A DNA stretch of 64,000 nucleotides from a virus. Made by a program: the position numbers and the translations under genes. Numbering within the stretch: the stretch's first letter is position 1; each line of letters begins with the position of its first letter. Of the stretch, positions 23,733-31,327 are shown one piece after another. Below the pieces are notes generated by a model that made no database searches, was not told where the DNA came from, and saw only the letters and a list, made by a program, of their open reading frames with translations. The DNA is taken from the IMG/VR virus record IMGVR_UViG_3300029319_000016, positions 1-64,000 of that record. The stretch is one strand, 5' to 3'.

Positions 23733-24355
23733 ATTGTTTTAATCCTTCCTTTTAAACAGGGTAATGTTGTAATATTTTTTTTGCGATACCCTTTAGTAAA
23801 CGGAGATCTAAGAAATGCAGGTTTCATTTTATCAGATTTTTCAAATTGATCTATTTCATATGGCCAGAGCTCTAAAGAATCAAAAAATGTATTTTGTTCT
23901 GCGTTGTCTATATTTGAAGGTGTTAATAAGTTACTTTCGGTATCAAGTTGGAATTGTTCATAATCATTAGAAGAAGCATAATATCTCCACTGACTTCTGG
24001 CTTCTTCGCTAACTTGGTTCCTATCACATGCTAGATAGCTATCGTGTTCTACTACTAGTTCTGTTGCAATGTCATATATTAAAGCCCCAAAACCAGTATC
24101 ACGATATTCTCCATCAATTTCAGTCCAACCAATAACAAAACAAGGATTATAGTCCCTAGTTGCATGTAGCTCTCCTACTAAAGAATTATCCCATTTTCTT
24201 ATAGCATAAATTTTTATTGTATCTCGCTCACTTTTAATTTCAAAAATAAGATCATTTTTTTCAACTACTTTTAATCCTTGATTTATCTTATCATTTGCTT
24301 CTTCACAATAAACTTCAAGAATGAGATTGTGTAACTTTTTTGATGTTAATTTCAT
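23729..24355 (-). CDS. Tagged GNAT-like acetyltransferase
   Basis: A 208-residue protein. The first 16 residues (MKLTSKKLHNLILEVY) are a shortened form of the common tag, with I12-L-E14 as the possible protease site. Residues about 30-130 look like a GNAT fold: strands around VGELHATRD and FVIGWTEID, then the acetyl-CoA loop EYRDTGFGALIYDIA with the R/Q-x-x-G-x-G/A pattern (R85, G88, G90), then an Asp/Arg motif (LACDRNQVSEEA). GNATs move acetyl groups to amines of proteins or small molecules; the substrate is unknown. Its start overlaps the previous stop (ATGA). Confidence 0.6.
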   Translation of the reverse strand: MKLTSKKLHNLILEVYCEEANDKINQGLKVVEKNDLIFEIKSERDTIKIYAIRKWDNSLVGELHATRDYNPCFVIGWTEIDGEYRDTGFGALIYDIATELVVEHDSYLACDRNQVSEEARSQWRYYASSNDYEQFQLDTESNLLTPSNIDNAEQNTFFDSLELWPYEIDQFEKSDKMKPAFLRSPFTKGYRKKNITTLPCLKGRIKTI

Positions 24356-24687
24356 TTCTTCGTTATTCCTAGATCTTTAAAGACATCATCAGGATTAGAT
24401 TGTTGTTTTTCTAATTTTTCTAATCTTTTTTCTTTTTCAGATTCAAGAGCAATCTTTACAGCTTTAGCTTTTTGTTCTGCTCGTTTATCTCTAACTTTTT
24501 TTGCTTTCTGTAGACGCTCAAGTTCTTCGTTCTCTTTCTTGTATTGATCTTTGGCTAAGTTAGCCATTTCCAAATAGTTTTGGTTTGAGCGTCTTCCAAG
24601 CACATAAGATAAAATAAATAAACCCATGAGAATTAACCAGTTCTTATGAGCTACAATCCAATTCTTTGCTTTGTATAACCAGATCAT
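24352..24687 (-). CDS. Membrane-anchored coiled-coil protein (possible inner-membrane spanin)
   Basis: A 111-residue protein from the ATG at 24687, which lies 2 nt after the previous stop with GGTGG before it; the longer frame to 24708 would overlap the holin-like gene. One membrane segment (residues about 18-33, WLILMGLFILSYVLG) is followed by a long, strongly charged coiled coil (residues 45-100, Glu/Lys-rich) and a short tail. N-terminal anchor plus periplasmic coiled coil is the layout of an inner-membrane spanin (T4 pseT.3, lambda Rz). No outer partner with a lipobox is obvious. Confidence 0.5.
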   Translation of the reverse strand: MIWLYKAKNWIVAHKNWLILMGLFILSYVLGRRSNQNYLEMANLAKDQYKKENEELERLQKAKKVRDKRAEQKAKAVKIALESEKEKRLEKLEKQQSNPDDVFKDLGITKK

Positions 24688-24689
24688 GA

Positions 24690-24965
24690 CTAACCACCGT
24701 GTCGCCACATTTTAGCAAAGTCAACAGCGGTTTGTCCACCGATGTACATCATAGCAATCATTCCCCAAGTTTCAGGGTCTAGTTGTGCATTCCACAATAA
24801 AGCTGTTGCTGATACAAACACAAGCAGCTTACGAGAGATCGCTTTCTCTTGTAAAGCATCAAGAATACCTTTTTGTTTGTTATCGAGATATAATTGTTGT
24901 TTTAATTTTTCTTTTTTTTCTTGTTCCATTTTTTCTCCTGCCTGTAAAAACTCTTCTCTGGTCAT
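24690..24965 (-). CDS. Putative holin
   Basis: A 91-residue protein with a charged N-terminal helix (residues 1-43) and two close membrane segments, near 46-60 (KLLVFVSATALLWNA) and 67-85 (WGMIAMMYIGGQTAVDFAKM), ending in a short basic tail. Size, hairpin topology and the adjacent coiled-coil membrane gene fit a holin that permeabilises the inner membrane at lysis. The start overlaps the previous stop by one base (TAATG). No endolysin is recognisable nearby, so the call is based on topology alone. Confidence 0.5.
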   Translation of the reverse strand: MTREEFLQAGEKMEQEKKEKLKQQLYLDNKQKGILDALQEKAISRKLLVFVSATALLWNAQLDPETWGMIAMMYIGGQTAVDFAKMWRHGG

Positions 24966-25285
24966 TAACTTTCCTTTAAGATTTGCATAACTCTTTCTGT
25001 AATATAATCTGCATGCTCAGGACTTTCTTCGGCAACATAGTGATAGATATCATTTTCAAACATATGTCCAAAGCCTTGCTTAATCATTGGTGCAAGGTGC
25101 ATAAATTTGCTGACGGTCTGCATAATAATTCCACCAACATAGTCATAGTCAGGATGATCAGGTCCCATTCCTACTGTCATTCCACTGAAGGAGTCCATAG
25201 GAGGTTCCATGCCCATCATTTCATTCATGACTTTGTTAAGCTCTTCTTTGATAATTTGTTTAATTTGTTTATTTGTTAATTTCAT
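24965..25285 (-). CDS. Tagged protein of unknown function
   Basis: A 106-residue protein with tag MKLTNKQIKQIIKEELNKVM, then N-E, so M20-N-E22 stands where the others have L-x-E. A Met-rich linker follows (EMMGMEPPMDSFSGMTVGMG), then a helical body (IIMQTVSKFMHLAPMIKQGF and the C-terminal ITERVMQILKES). No domain is recognised. A double CTATTTA motif lies before it, directly after the fused SbcCD nuclease gene, which has its own sigma70 promoter. The two genes therefore seem to be switched on separately. Confidence 0.6.
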   Translation of the reverse strand: MKLTNKQIKQIIKEELNKVMNEMMGMEPPMDSFSGMTVGMGPDHPDYDYVGGIIMQTVSKFMHLAPMIKQGFGHMFENDIYHYVAEESPEHADYITERVMQILKES

Positions 25286-25304
25286 TTTTAATCTCCATAA
25301 AATG

Positions 25305-25338
25305 AAAGCCTAAATAGCTTTTACACTAAATAGGCTTT
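25305..25338 (-). promoter_or_regulatory. Inverted repeat holding two late-promoter motifs
   Basis: AAAGCCTA and TAGGCTTT (8 bp, 18-nt loop) flank the gap between SbcCD and the next tagged gene. CTATTTA occurs twice on the coding strand, at 25327-25333 and 25311-25317; the second is 25 nt before the start. The repeat could terminate the early nuclease transcript while the motif starts a late one. The T run is poor, so termination is uncertain. Confidence 0.45.
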
Positions 25339-25348
25339 TGAAAGAGAT

Positions 25349-28300
25349 TTAGCAGTTTACTTTTGCATAACCACCAACTTTCTGTATGTCGATGGTTCTA
25401 TCTACACAGTCTTTTAAAACATCGAGGTGAGAAATCAACAGAACGGTTTTAAACTTATCTTTTATCATGTCAATCAAACGAACAAAACCCTCCATGTGTT
25501 CCTGATCCAAAGCTGTGGCAGGTTCATCCATGATAAATAGAGTGGACTTAGGCAAGTTGGTTATCTCAATTAGAGCAAGACGTATAGCCATAGCTGCAAT
25601 AGTTTTCTCAGCACCTGATCCCATAGATATAGGTCGAGAGTCATACTTCGGATGCTTAATATTGATATCTAAATTACGACCATCTTCTTCAAACATAACT
25701 TGAAAATCAACAATGTTTGCAAGGCATTTTTGAATTTCCTCGTTTATAAGAGATAATTTTTGTTTGATTATTTCGTAAGCAATTCCATTTGGATGCATAC
25801 AACGCATGAATAACTCATAGGCTATAAAAGATTCTTCGAGTTCATCTTGCTCTCTCTTTTCAACATGAAGTCTCTTAATGGTACTCTTAACAGCACCAAG
25901 TTCAACAAGATAATCTTGGATCTTTTTATCACATTTTTCTTTTCTTTGTTTAGCTTCTGTCATTTTTGTTTTGACAGCGTTCTTGGATTTAATAAGAGAC
26001 GACAGATTCTCAATTGCTTGACGATTTGCATTGTATTCATCTCTTTGTTGTTCAAGAGAACCTTTTTGATTAGTCATGAGAGAGATCTTTGATATGATTG
26101 ATTCATTTGTTATTTCTAAATTATGATTTTTGGCTAAAAAACTTTTGCGCTTGTCAACATTCTTCTCCAGAACTTCTAGTTCTTTTTCAGCGACTTCTTT
26201 ATCTAATCCATAAATCTTTAATTTATATCCATCAATTATCTTTTCAACCTCTTCTATTTCTTCTTCAAGAGTCGGAAGATAATCTTTAGCTTTTGTAGCA
26301 TCTTTAACAAACTTATTATTAGAACAATATTCACAATCAGGATCATACTCATGGTCATGAAGCATGTTAATCTTTTTAATAGATTGTTTTTCTATTGTTT
26401 TAAGCTTCTTGAGCTCCTGTTGTGAGTCTTTTAAAGACTCTTCAAACACCTTACACTGTTCTATGATTTGCGTGAGTCTATGCTTGTTTATGGAGCTTAC
26501 AATGTCATCAGCTTGTTGGATGGCAAGTTCGTTTTGCTTTATCTGTTGTTTGTTTTCAGATACTTTTACACCAGCTTTGTGTATTTGTACGTCAAGCCGA
26601 TCAATCTCATCTTCTAATTCATCGATGTCAATAATATTTTGAGGAATAGAATTAATCTCTTCTTCTATCTTTAAAAACTCTTCAAGTAATTCTTCATAGC
26701 GATTGTTGTGTTTTTTGCACAAATCTGTTTGATGGTCTATATCATCGTTAATTTCTTCTATCTCTTCTTGTTTGGCTACTAATAGTTCTGCTATCTTTTT
26801 ACTTTTAAACCTTTTGATCAAAGTGGAGATTTCTGAGGAGTCTTTCTTTGCAAAGTTTAATTTTTGATCAAAGATGTCTAAGTCGAGAAACTTAGCTAGT
26901 TTATTCTTTCTTTTTGTTGAACCTTCTTTAATGAACGCAAGAGAATCTAACTGCGAAGCCATTGATGTGATCATAAAGTCTTCTATGTTTCCGAAGATCT
27001 TTCTTATGTTGGCCTCAGTATCTTTTACAGAATCGCCGTTACAAGAACTATTGGTAGTGAGATTGTGGAAATCAAGATCACCAGAGGCCACAGGGATGGA
27101 CTTTCCTCGTTGGGTTTTATAAGATTTATTGAGATTCCGAGTAATTTGATAGTCTTGACCGTCTGCTTCGACCACCATCTTGATAGAGGCTTTAGTTTTG
27201 TTTTGATTGACGAGGTGAACGTTTTTCTTCTCGGCTTTGCTGGTTCCGCCATAAATGCCATAAAGAGCAGAATCAATAACAGAAGACTTCCCACTGTAGT
27301 TTTTGCCAAAAATGCCAACGATTCCAGAAAGATTTGCAAAATCCAAAGAATTACTTTGTCCATAGTTAAATAAATTTGAGAACTGCATCTCTTTAATATT
27401 CCATTTGACGTTTCTTCGGACTTCTTCAACCTTCTCTACCTCTTTATTATACTTAGTATTGAGATCAAGCACTTGACTCATCAAGTCCTCATCTAGATCA
27501 TAATCTTTTAAATAATCACGAATATATCTTTCTTGAACAGAAACATCACGCATGTTTTCCATTTTGTGTTCTTGTCCGTCTGAGGATGTGAAATTAGACG
27601 TTCCTTTATTTAAGAAGGACAAAGACACCGGATTGTATTTAGAACGTGCTAAATCGGTAATCTTGCGTATGGAAGAGCTATCCATGTTAACAGTCGAGAT
27701 TAATCGAAGACGACAACCATGAGGAACATGATAATGTTGAGGTATCTTTCCTTTGTCATCTAAATTAATTGTAATAAAAGGTCGGGGATTGGTAAAGATA
27801 ACATGTTGAACATCAAAATCATCTTTAGATCTAATTGTCCAAAGCTTATAGCCTTTTCTTCCGTCCTCCGAAAAATTCTGCTGAATTGTAGAGCCAGCAT
27901 ATTGAGCACGACCTTCTTCATCTAAAATCTGTGGTTTGTGAATGTCACCAAGCATAACAAAATCGTGACCTTTAAAAATCTCTATGTCATCATCGCCATG
28001 TTCCATAGCCCAACCTGATCCTGTTTTAGAACCCATAATTGCACCATGATAAAGAGCAATGTTAATGTCACCAGTTTTTGGCCTCATCCAAGCTCCTCTA
28101 TCAAAGATTGATAAGACATTTAATGATAATCCTACTTGAGGAGATACACGACCAGAGTTTTTTAATAGATGCAAATCAGGATGGTTCAATGCGTTAACAA
28201 TAGGAGACACAGCATCTTCCCTATCTGAGTTCTTTAGATTACCGTCATGGTTTCCAAGAATGATATAAGTTGGCGCAATGTCTGCTAGGTTTTTTAAGAA

Positions 28301-28489
28301 CTCAGAAGCCAAAGCAAAATACTCTGGTGACAACTGAGTTTTTGTGTGAGCCAAATCACCACAATGAACAATATAGTCAGGTTTTTGGCTTAGTAATTTT
28401 TTATAAATCTGATTAAATACAAATCTGTATTCATCATGAAATTTAAGATTACGAATATGTGTATCCGCAAAGTGTGCGATCTTAATCAT
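25349..28489 (-). CDS. Fused SbcD-SbcC (gp47-gp46, Mre11-Rad50) nuclease
   Basis: One 1046-residue protein holds both subunits. The N-terminal metallophosphoesterase shows D9-x-H11, GD at 44-45 and GNHD at 79-82, as in Mre11/SbcD/gp47. A linker with an adapter region leads to a Rad50/SbcC ATPase: Walker A GKNYSGKSS near 394-402, long coiled-coil arms, zinc hook C-E-Y-C near 718, signature SMGSGAEKT near 960 and Walker B LFIMDEPATALD near 980-991. In T4 the two are separate genes and process DNA ends for recombination-dependent replication and host DNA breakdown. It has its own consensus sigma70 promoter. Confidence 0.93.
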   Translation of the reverse strand: MIKIAHFADTHIRNLKFHDEYRFVFNQIYKKLLSQKPDYIVHCGDLAHTKTQLSPEYFALASEFLKNLADIAPTYIILGNHDGNLKNSDREDAVSPIVNALNHPDLHLLKNSGRVSPQVGLSLNVLSIFDRGAWMRPKTGDINIALYHGAIMGSKTGSGWAMEHGDDDIEIFKGHDFVMLGDIHKPQILDEEGRAQYAGSTIQQNFSEDGRKGYKLWTIRSKDDFDVQHVIFTNPRPFITINLDDKGKIPQHYHVPHGCRLRLISTVNMDSSSIRKITDLARSKYNPVSLSFLNKGTSNFTSSDGQEHKMENMRDVSVQERYIRDYLKDYDLDEDLMSQVLDLNTKYNKEVEKVEEVRRNVKWNIKEMQFSNLFNYGQSNSLDFANLSGIVGIFGKNYSGKSSVIDSALYGIYGGTSKAEKKNVHLVNQNKTKASIKMVVEADGQDYQITRNLNKSYKTQRGKSIPVASGDLDFHNLTTNSSCNGDSVKDTEANIRKIFGNIEDFMITSMASQLDSLAFIKEGSTKRKNKLAKFLDLDIFDQKLNFAKKDSSEISTLIKRFKSKKIAELLVAKQEEIEEINDDIDHQTDLCKKHNNRYEELLEEFLKIEEEINSIPQNIIDIDELEDEIDRLDVQIHKAGVKVSENKQQIKQNELAIQQADDIVSSINKHRLTQIIEQCKVFEESLKDSQQELKKLKTIEKQSIKKINMLHDHEYDPDCEYCSNNKFVKDATKAKDYLPTLEEEIEEVEKIIDGYKLKIYGLDKEVAEKELEVLEKNVDKRKSFLAKNHNLEITNESIISKISLMTNQKGSLEQQRDEYNANRQAIENLSSLIKSKNAVKTKMTEAKQRKEKCDKKIQDYLVELGAVKSTIKRLHVEKREQDELEESFIAYELFMRCMHPNGIAYEIIKQKLSLINEEIQKCLANIVDFQVMFEEDGRNLDINIKHPKYDSRPISMGSGAEKTIAAMAIRLALIEITNLPKSTLFIMDEPATALDQEHMEGFVRLIDMIKDKFKTVLLISHLDVLKDCVDRTIDIQKVGGYAKVNC

Positions 28490-28518
28490 AAATCCTCCGT
28501 AATTAATTAAGTATTTTT

Positions 28519-28547
28519 ATTATAACACATTACGAAAGATTTGTCAA
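28519..28547 (-). promoter_or_regulatory. Sigma70-type promoter before SbcCD
   Basis: TTGACA (28547-28542), 17-nt spacer, TATAAT (28524-28519), both perfect, followed by GGAGG and the start at 28489. Confidence 0.88.
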
Positions 28548-28548
28548 G

Positions 28549-28857
28549 TTATTTTTTTGGTACGTGTCTCATATCTCCGGAAGATTGCGCTCTTCTCAAA
28601 TAAGTTCTAACAAGATCAGCTTCTTGGTATCCATACTCTGTTTCAAACTTTTCAATGTTCTTGGGATTAAAAACATGTCTTCTCTGAAGTCTTCCAGTTT
28701 TTCCAAGATCAAGACCTGTTGAAGGAAATTGTAAAAAACCCATGTATTTTCTAAATGCTTGAAACATTCTTTCCTGATGATGAAGACCTTCTCTCATCTT
28801 GATTAAGCCCAACTCTTCTTTAATTATTCTTTTTAATTCTGTGTTTGTTATTTTCAT
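28549..28857 (-). CDS. Tagged protein of unknown function
   Basis: A 102-residue basic protein. The tag is MKITNTELKRIIKEELGLIK; the acidic site is shifted by one residue to M21-R-E23. The body (LHHQERMFQAFRKYMGFLQF, GRLQRRHVFNPKNIEKFE, DLVRTYLRRAQSSGDM) is Arg-rich and could bind DNA. The function is unknown. It stands between primase and SbcCD but has a CTATTTA motif 20 nt before its start rather than a sigma70 promoter. Confidence 0.6.
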   Translation of the reverse strand: MKITNTELKRIIKEELGLIKMREGLHHQERMFQAFRKYMGFLQFPSTGLDLGKTGRLQRRHVFNPKNIEKFETEYGYQEADLVRTYLRRAQSSGDMRHVPKK

Positions 28858-28877
28858 AGCAAAATCTCCTTTACAAA

Positions 28878-28884
28878 TAAATAG
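28878..28884 (-). promoter_or_regulatory. Candidate late promoter motif before tagged gene
   Basis: The coding strand reads TAACTATTTATTTG, 20 nt before the start at 28857. A second copy at 28886-28892 overlaps the primase stop codon. Confidence 0.5.
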
Positions 28885-29820
28885 TTAAATAGCGTTTAAT
28901 AATTTATCAAAGAAAAAATAATCGGGATCAATTGGTTGAGCCCTATCTTTTGCGTTCTCAAATTGTCGTGGGGTCATAGATCCAACATCTTCAACAGCAG
29001 AAGTGTCTATCTTATAGACCTCCATGTCGTATTCAATCATCTTCTTAATCATCCACGATGCTTTCTTCTCGGCATCTTGGTCAAGCCCTATGTAGACTGG
29101 TGTATCGTTTATTGCAAGAGCTTGAAATAAGCGAGACTGTGGCCTAAGGGTTGAGCCAAGAATAGGAATGCCTTGTGTTCCTGCAACGATAGCGTCAAAG
29201 GCACCTTCAACAATTGTTACAGGTTCATCCCAATCAATCATCAGTTCATTAAATATAATGTCTTTGGTTGCCCTAGGGTTCAAATATTTCATTCGGTGTC
29301 CAACATAAGAACGAGCAATAAAGAAGTTTGGATCTCCATTTAAATTAAATGACGGGATAATAATTCTACCTCCATATCTTCCCTCAGTACAATAACCAAT
29401 CTTCCATAGTTTAATTTGTTCATCATCAATTCCTCTACTATAAAGATAATCAAGTGCTTTTTGTGATGAGCGTGGGAGTCGTTTGTTGCAAAGAGAAATT
29501 AATTCTTTTGGCAACTCACAAGTTGGCTCCTCTTGAATTTCATTTATTTCTTTGTAGATTCTATCAAAGTCTGTTAAGTCAAGACGACCATCAAGTTCTA
29601 ACCAGCGTTGTCTTTGTTTATAGTTACCAAACTTTCTTACAATCCTGTAAATATTCTTTCCCCGAACATCACAAACCCAACATTTAAAGAATCCGTTTGC
29701 AAAATTTACAGACATTTTTTTCTTGTGGTGTTTACAGTAAGGACAATGATACAAGTGCTCATTGCCTTTACGATGATAAGAACCGAGAAGATCGGTTAGT
29801 ATCTTTCTTTTTTCCTCCAT
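28885..29820 (-). CDS. 61: DNA primase, DnaG/gp61 type
   Basis: A 311-residue primase. The zinc-binding domain has C-P-Y-C at 26-29 and C-W-V-C at 47-50. The TOPRIM catalytic domain has VTIVEGAFDAI near 202-212 with the key Glu, and GLDQDAEKKA near 244-253 with the metal-binding Asp pair. Primases make RNA primers for lagging strands, working with a replicative helicase that is not in this window. The short length (T4 gp61 has 342 residues) leaves little room for a helicase-binding domain. It has its own sigma70 promoter and a GGAGG site. Confidence 0.88.
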   Translation of the reverse strand: MEEKRKILTDLLGSYHRKGNEHLYHCPYCKHHKKKMSVNFANGFFKCWVCDVRGKNIYRIVRKFGNYKQRQRWLELDGRLDLTDFDRIYKEINEIQEEPTCELPKELISLCNKRLPRSSQKALDYLYSRGIDDEQIKLWKIGYCTEGRYGGRIIIPSFNLNGDPNFFIARSYVGHRMKYLNPRATKDIIFNELMIDWDEPVTIVEGAFDAIVAGTQGIPILGSTLRPQSRLFQALAINDTPVYIGLDQDAEKKASWMIKKMIEYDMEVYKIDTSAVEDVGSMTPRQFENAKDRAQPIDPDYFFFDKLLNAI

Positions 29821-29838
29821 AATTTCCTCCGTGTTTTT

Positions 29839-29866
29839 ATTATAACACGTTTTAAAAATTTGTCAA
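29839..29866 (-). promoter_or_regulatory. Sigma70-type promoter before primase
   Basis: TTGACA (29866-29861), 16-nt spacer, TATAAT (29844-29839), both perfect consensus, 18 nt before the start codon. Confidence 0.87.
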
Positions 29867-29875
29867 GAAGTTTTT

Positions 29876-30775
29876 TTAAGAAAGATAATCATCAACGTTT
29901 GGAGTGCCTTTTACTCTCATTCCTGTACTTATCTTATTTCCATAAGTTATTATAACAGTATTATTATCATCAACGAGAGCTTTTTTGTTACTATCTTTTT
30001 TACTTGTTTTAATCTTTTCTTTGTTATTGGCAATTGTTTTATTTATAATGTTGCTATATTGATCAATAAGTTGACCATCAAAAACATCTACAAGTTTATC
30101 TAATCCAAGGTCATGGTGAAAATCCAAAAAAGTAAAAAACTCTGTTTCTGCAACATTTGCTATTTTTTGTTTTAACTTTACAAACGTGTCTTTAAGATTT
30201 TTATAATTTACTTTGTTTGAATTACCAATCATTTCGTTAGCAATTTTAGGTAACTCTTTATTATAAAACTGATTTTCTCTTGCTTTGTATTTTTTTAGGG
30301 TTTGAAAATCTTTGTTAGCAGCTAAGGTTTTATAATCAACACCATCTTTTTTCATTATTTCTAACCATTCATTTTTTAAATTTTCTAAAGATTCACCATA
30401 AGATTTATTCATTTTATAAGTTTTTACTTTTCCCTTAATGGGTATTCTAATATATATGTCTTTACCAGCATTATAAAGTTTTTCAATTTTTTGTTTAAAA
30501 CTTTTTATGTGATTGTCAATAGGTATTTCTTTGAATTCTCTTGCATGCTTAATAGCATGAGAAACAAGTCCGTGATTTTGTCCATCTGGTTTTGGATAAG
30601 GTTTATCAACAAGTTCAGGGTTTAAGATAAACAAAGTAAAGCTACCCATGCCTCCTTTCTTATCAATACCAAAATCACTATCCTTACCTTTATTCCAGTT
30701 TACTTCATCTGAGAAATCTTCTTGTAAAACTTTCTTTCTCCAAGACTCCATAATGAGCTTCATTTGATTAGACAT
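29876..30775 (-). CDS. Protein with second tag type, unknown (possible nuclease)
   Basis: A 299-residue protein starting MSNQMKLIMESWRKKVL then Q-E, a second kind of N-terminal tag shared with the upstream neighbour. L17-Q-E19 and I8-M-E10 are candidate gp21 sites. Residues about 60-80 carry a His-rich motif, NHGLVSHAIKHAREF. The middle is Lys-rich and helical, with LDFHHDLGLDKL near 220, and the C-terminus has a strand NTVIITYGNKISTGMRV. The order His-helix-Lys ... strand is a little like the small Barnase/EndoU/RelE-fold RNases, but I cannot show it. A CTATTTA motif lies 19 nt before the start. Confidence 0.55.
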   Translation of the reverse strand: MSNQMKLIMESWRKKVLQEDFSDEVNWNKGKDSDFGIDKKGGMGSFTLFILNPELVDKPYPKPDGQNHGLVSHAIKHAREFKEIPIDNHIKSFKQKIEKLYNAGKDIYIRIPIKGKVKTYKMNKSYGESLENLKNEWLEIMKKDGVDYKTLAANKDFQTLKKYKARENQFYNKELPKIANEMIGNSNKVNYKNLKDTFVKLKQKIANVAETEFFTFLDFHHDLGLDKLVDVFDGQLIDQYSNIINKTIANNKEKIKTSKKDSNKKALVDDNNTVIITYGNKISTGMRVKGTPNVDDYLS

Positions 30776-30809
30776 TTGATTTCCTCTTTATGTCTAAATA
30801 GTTTCTAAT
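30735..30809 (-). repeat. Direct repeat, copy 1 (tag and leader)
   Basis: 75 nt that match 31253-31327 with only two differences. It covers the leader with CTATTTA motif, the ribosome binding site and the first 14 codons or so of the tagged gene. Confidence 0.9.
30795..30801 (-). promoter_or_regulatory. Candidate late promoter motif before tagged gene
   Basis: The coding strand reads AAACTATTTAGACATAAAGAGG, here the motif with its ribosome binding site (shown as ACTATTTAG and AAGAGG), 19 nt before the start at 30775. Confidence 0.5.
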
Positions 30810-31293
30810 ATAACATTTGAAAGAACAGATCTTCTCCTTCTCTTCCCACATATCTATGTATAAATTCAGGTATTGTAAGTCTCTCCATCTTAACCTGAGG
30901 TTTCATAACGCCAAACAAAACATCATGAGTTTCTATATCTTGTGAAAGCCAAGTAGAATATTTTCTACACTTACTCCACATGTCGCACATTCCATTAAAT
31001 TGTTGAAAAGTTAGTTCATCCCAAGAAGATGAACCAAAAAACAGTTCGTTCGCATTAGAAACTTTGATCCAACCATCGGGTATTGTATTGTCTTTATATT
31101 CCTCGTCATGGTAAAACCACATGTGGTTTCTCATCCACACATTGTGTATTGGCACATCATCCTCGGTTATGTCATGGAAGGTGCCCTCAGGATCAATCCA
31201 ACCTAAAGAGTGTTTATTGCAACCCCAATCAGTAATTTCTTTTAATACTTTTTTTCTCCAAGACTCCATAATGAGCTTCATTTGATTAGACAT
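30805..31293 (-). CDS. Protein with second tag type, unknown
   Basis: A 162-residue protein starting MSNQMKLIMESWRKKVL then K-E; L17-K-E19 is the candidate cleavage site. The body is rich in Trp, His and Met (GWIDPEGTFHDITED, HNVWMRNHMWFYHDEEY, DGWIKVSNANELFF) and ends RYVGREGEDLFFQMLY. The WID-PxG and WIKVSN segments look like a small repeated fold seen in phage proteins of unknown role. No catalytic motif can be named. It lies between the RuvC-like gene and the second tagged gene. Confidence 0.55.
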   Translation of the reverse strand: MSNQMKLIMESWRKKVLKEITDWGCNKHSLGWIDPEGTFHDITEDDVPIHNVWMRNHMWFYHDEEYKDNTIPDGWIKVSNANELFFGSSSWDELTFQQFNGMCDMWSKCRKYSTWLSQDIETHDVLFGVMKPQVKMERLTIPEFIHRYVGREGEDLFFQMLY

Positions 31294-31327
31294 TTAATTT
31301 CCTCTTTATGTCTAAATAGTTTTTAAT
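31253..31327 (-). repeat. Direct repeat, copy 2 (tag and leader)
   Basis: 75 nt, two mismatches to 30735-30809. It runs from the stop codon of the RuvC-like gene through the motif and ribosome binding site into the tag codons. Confidence 0.9.
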
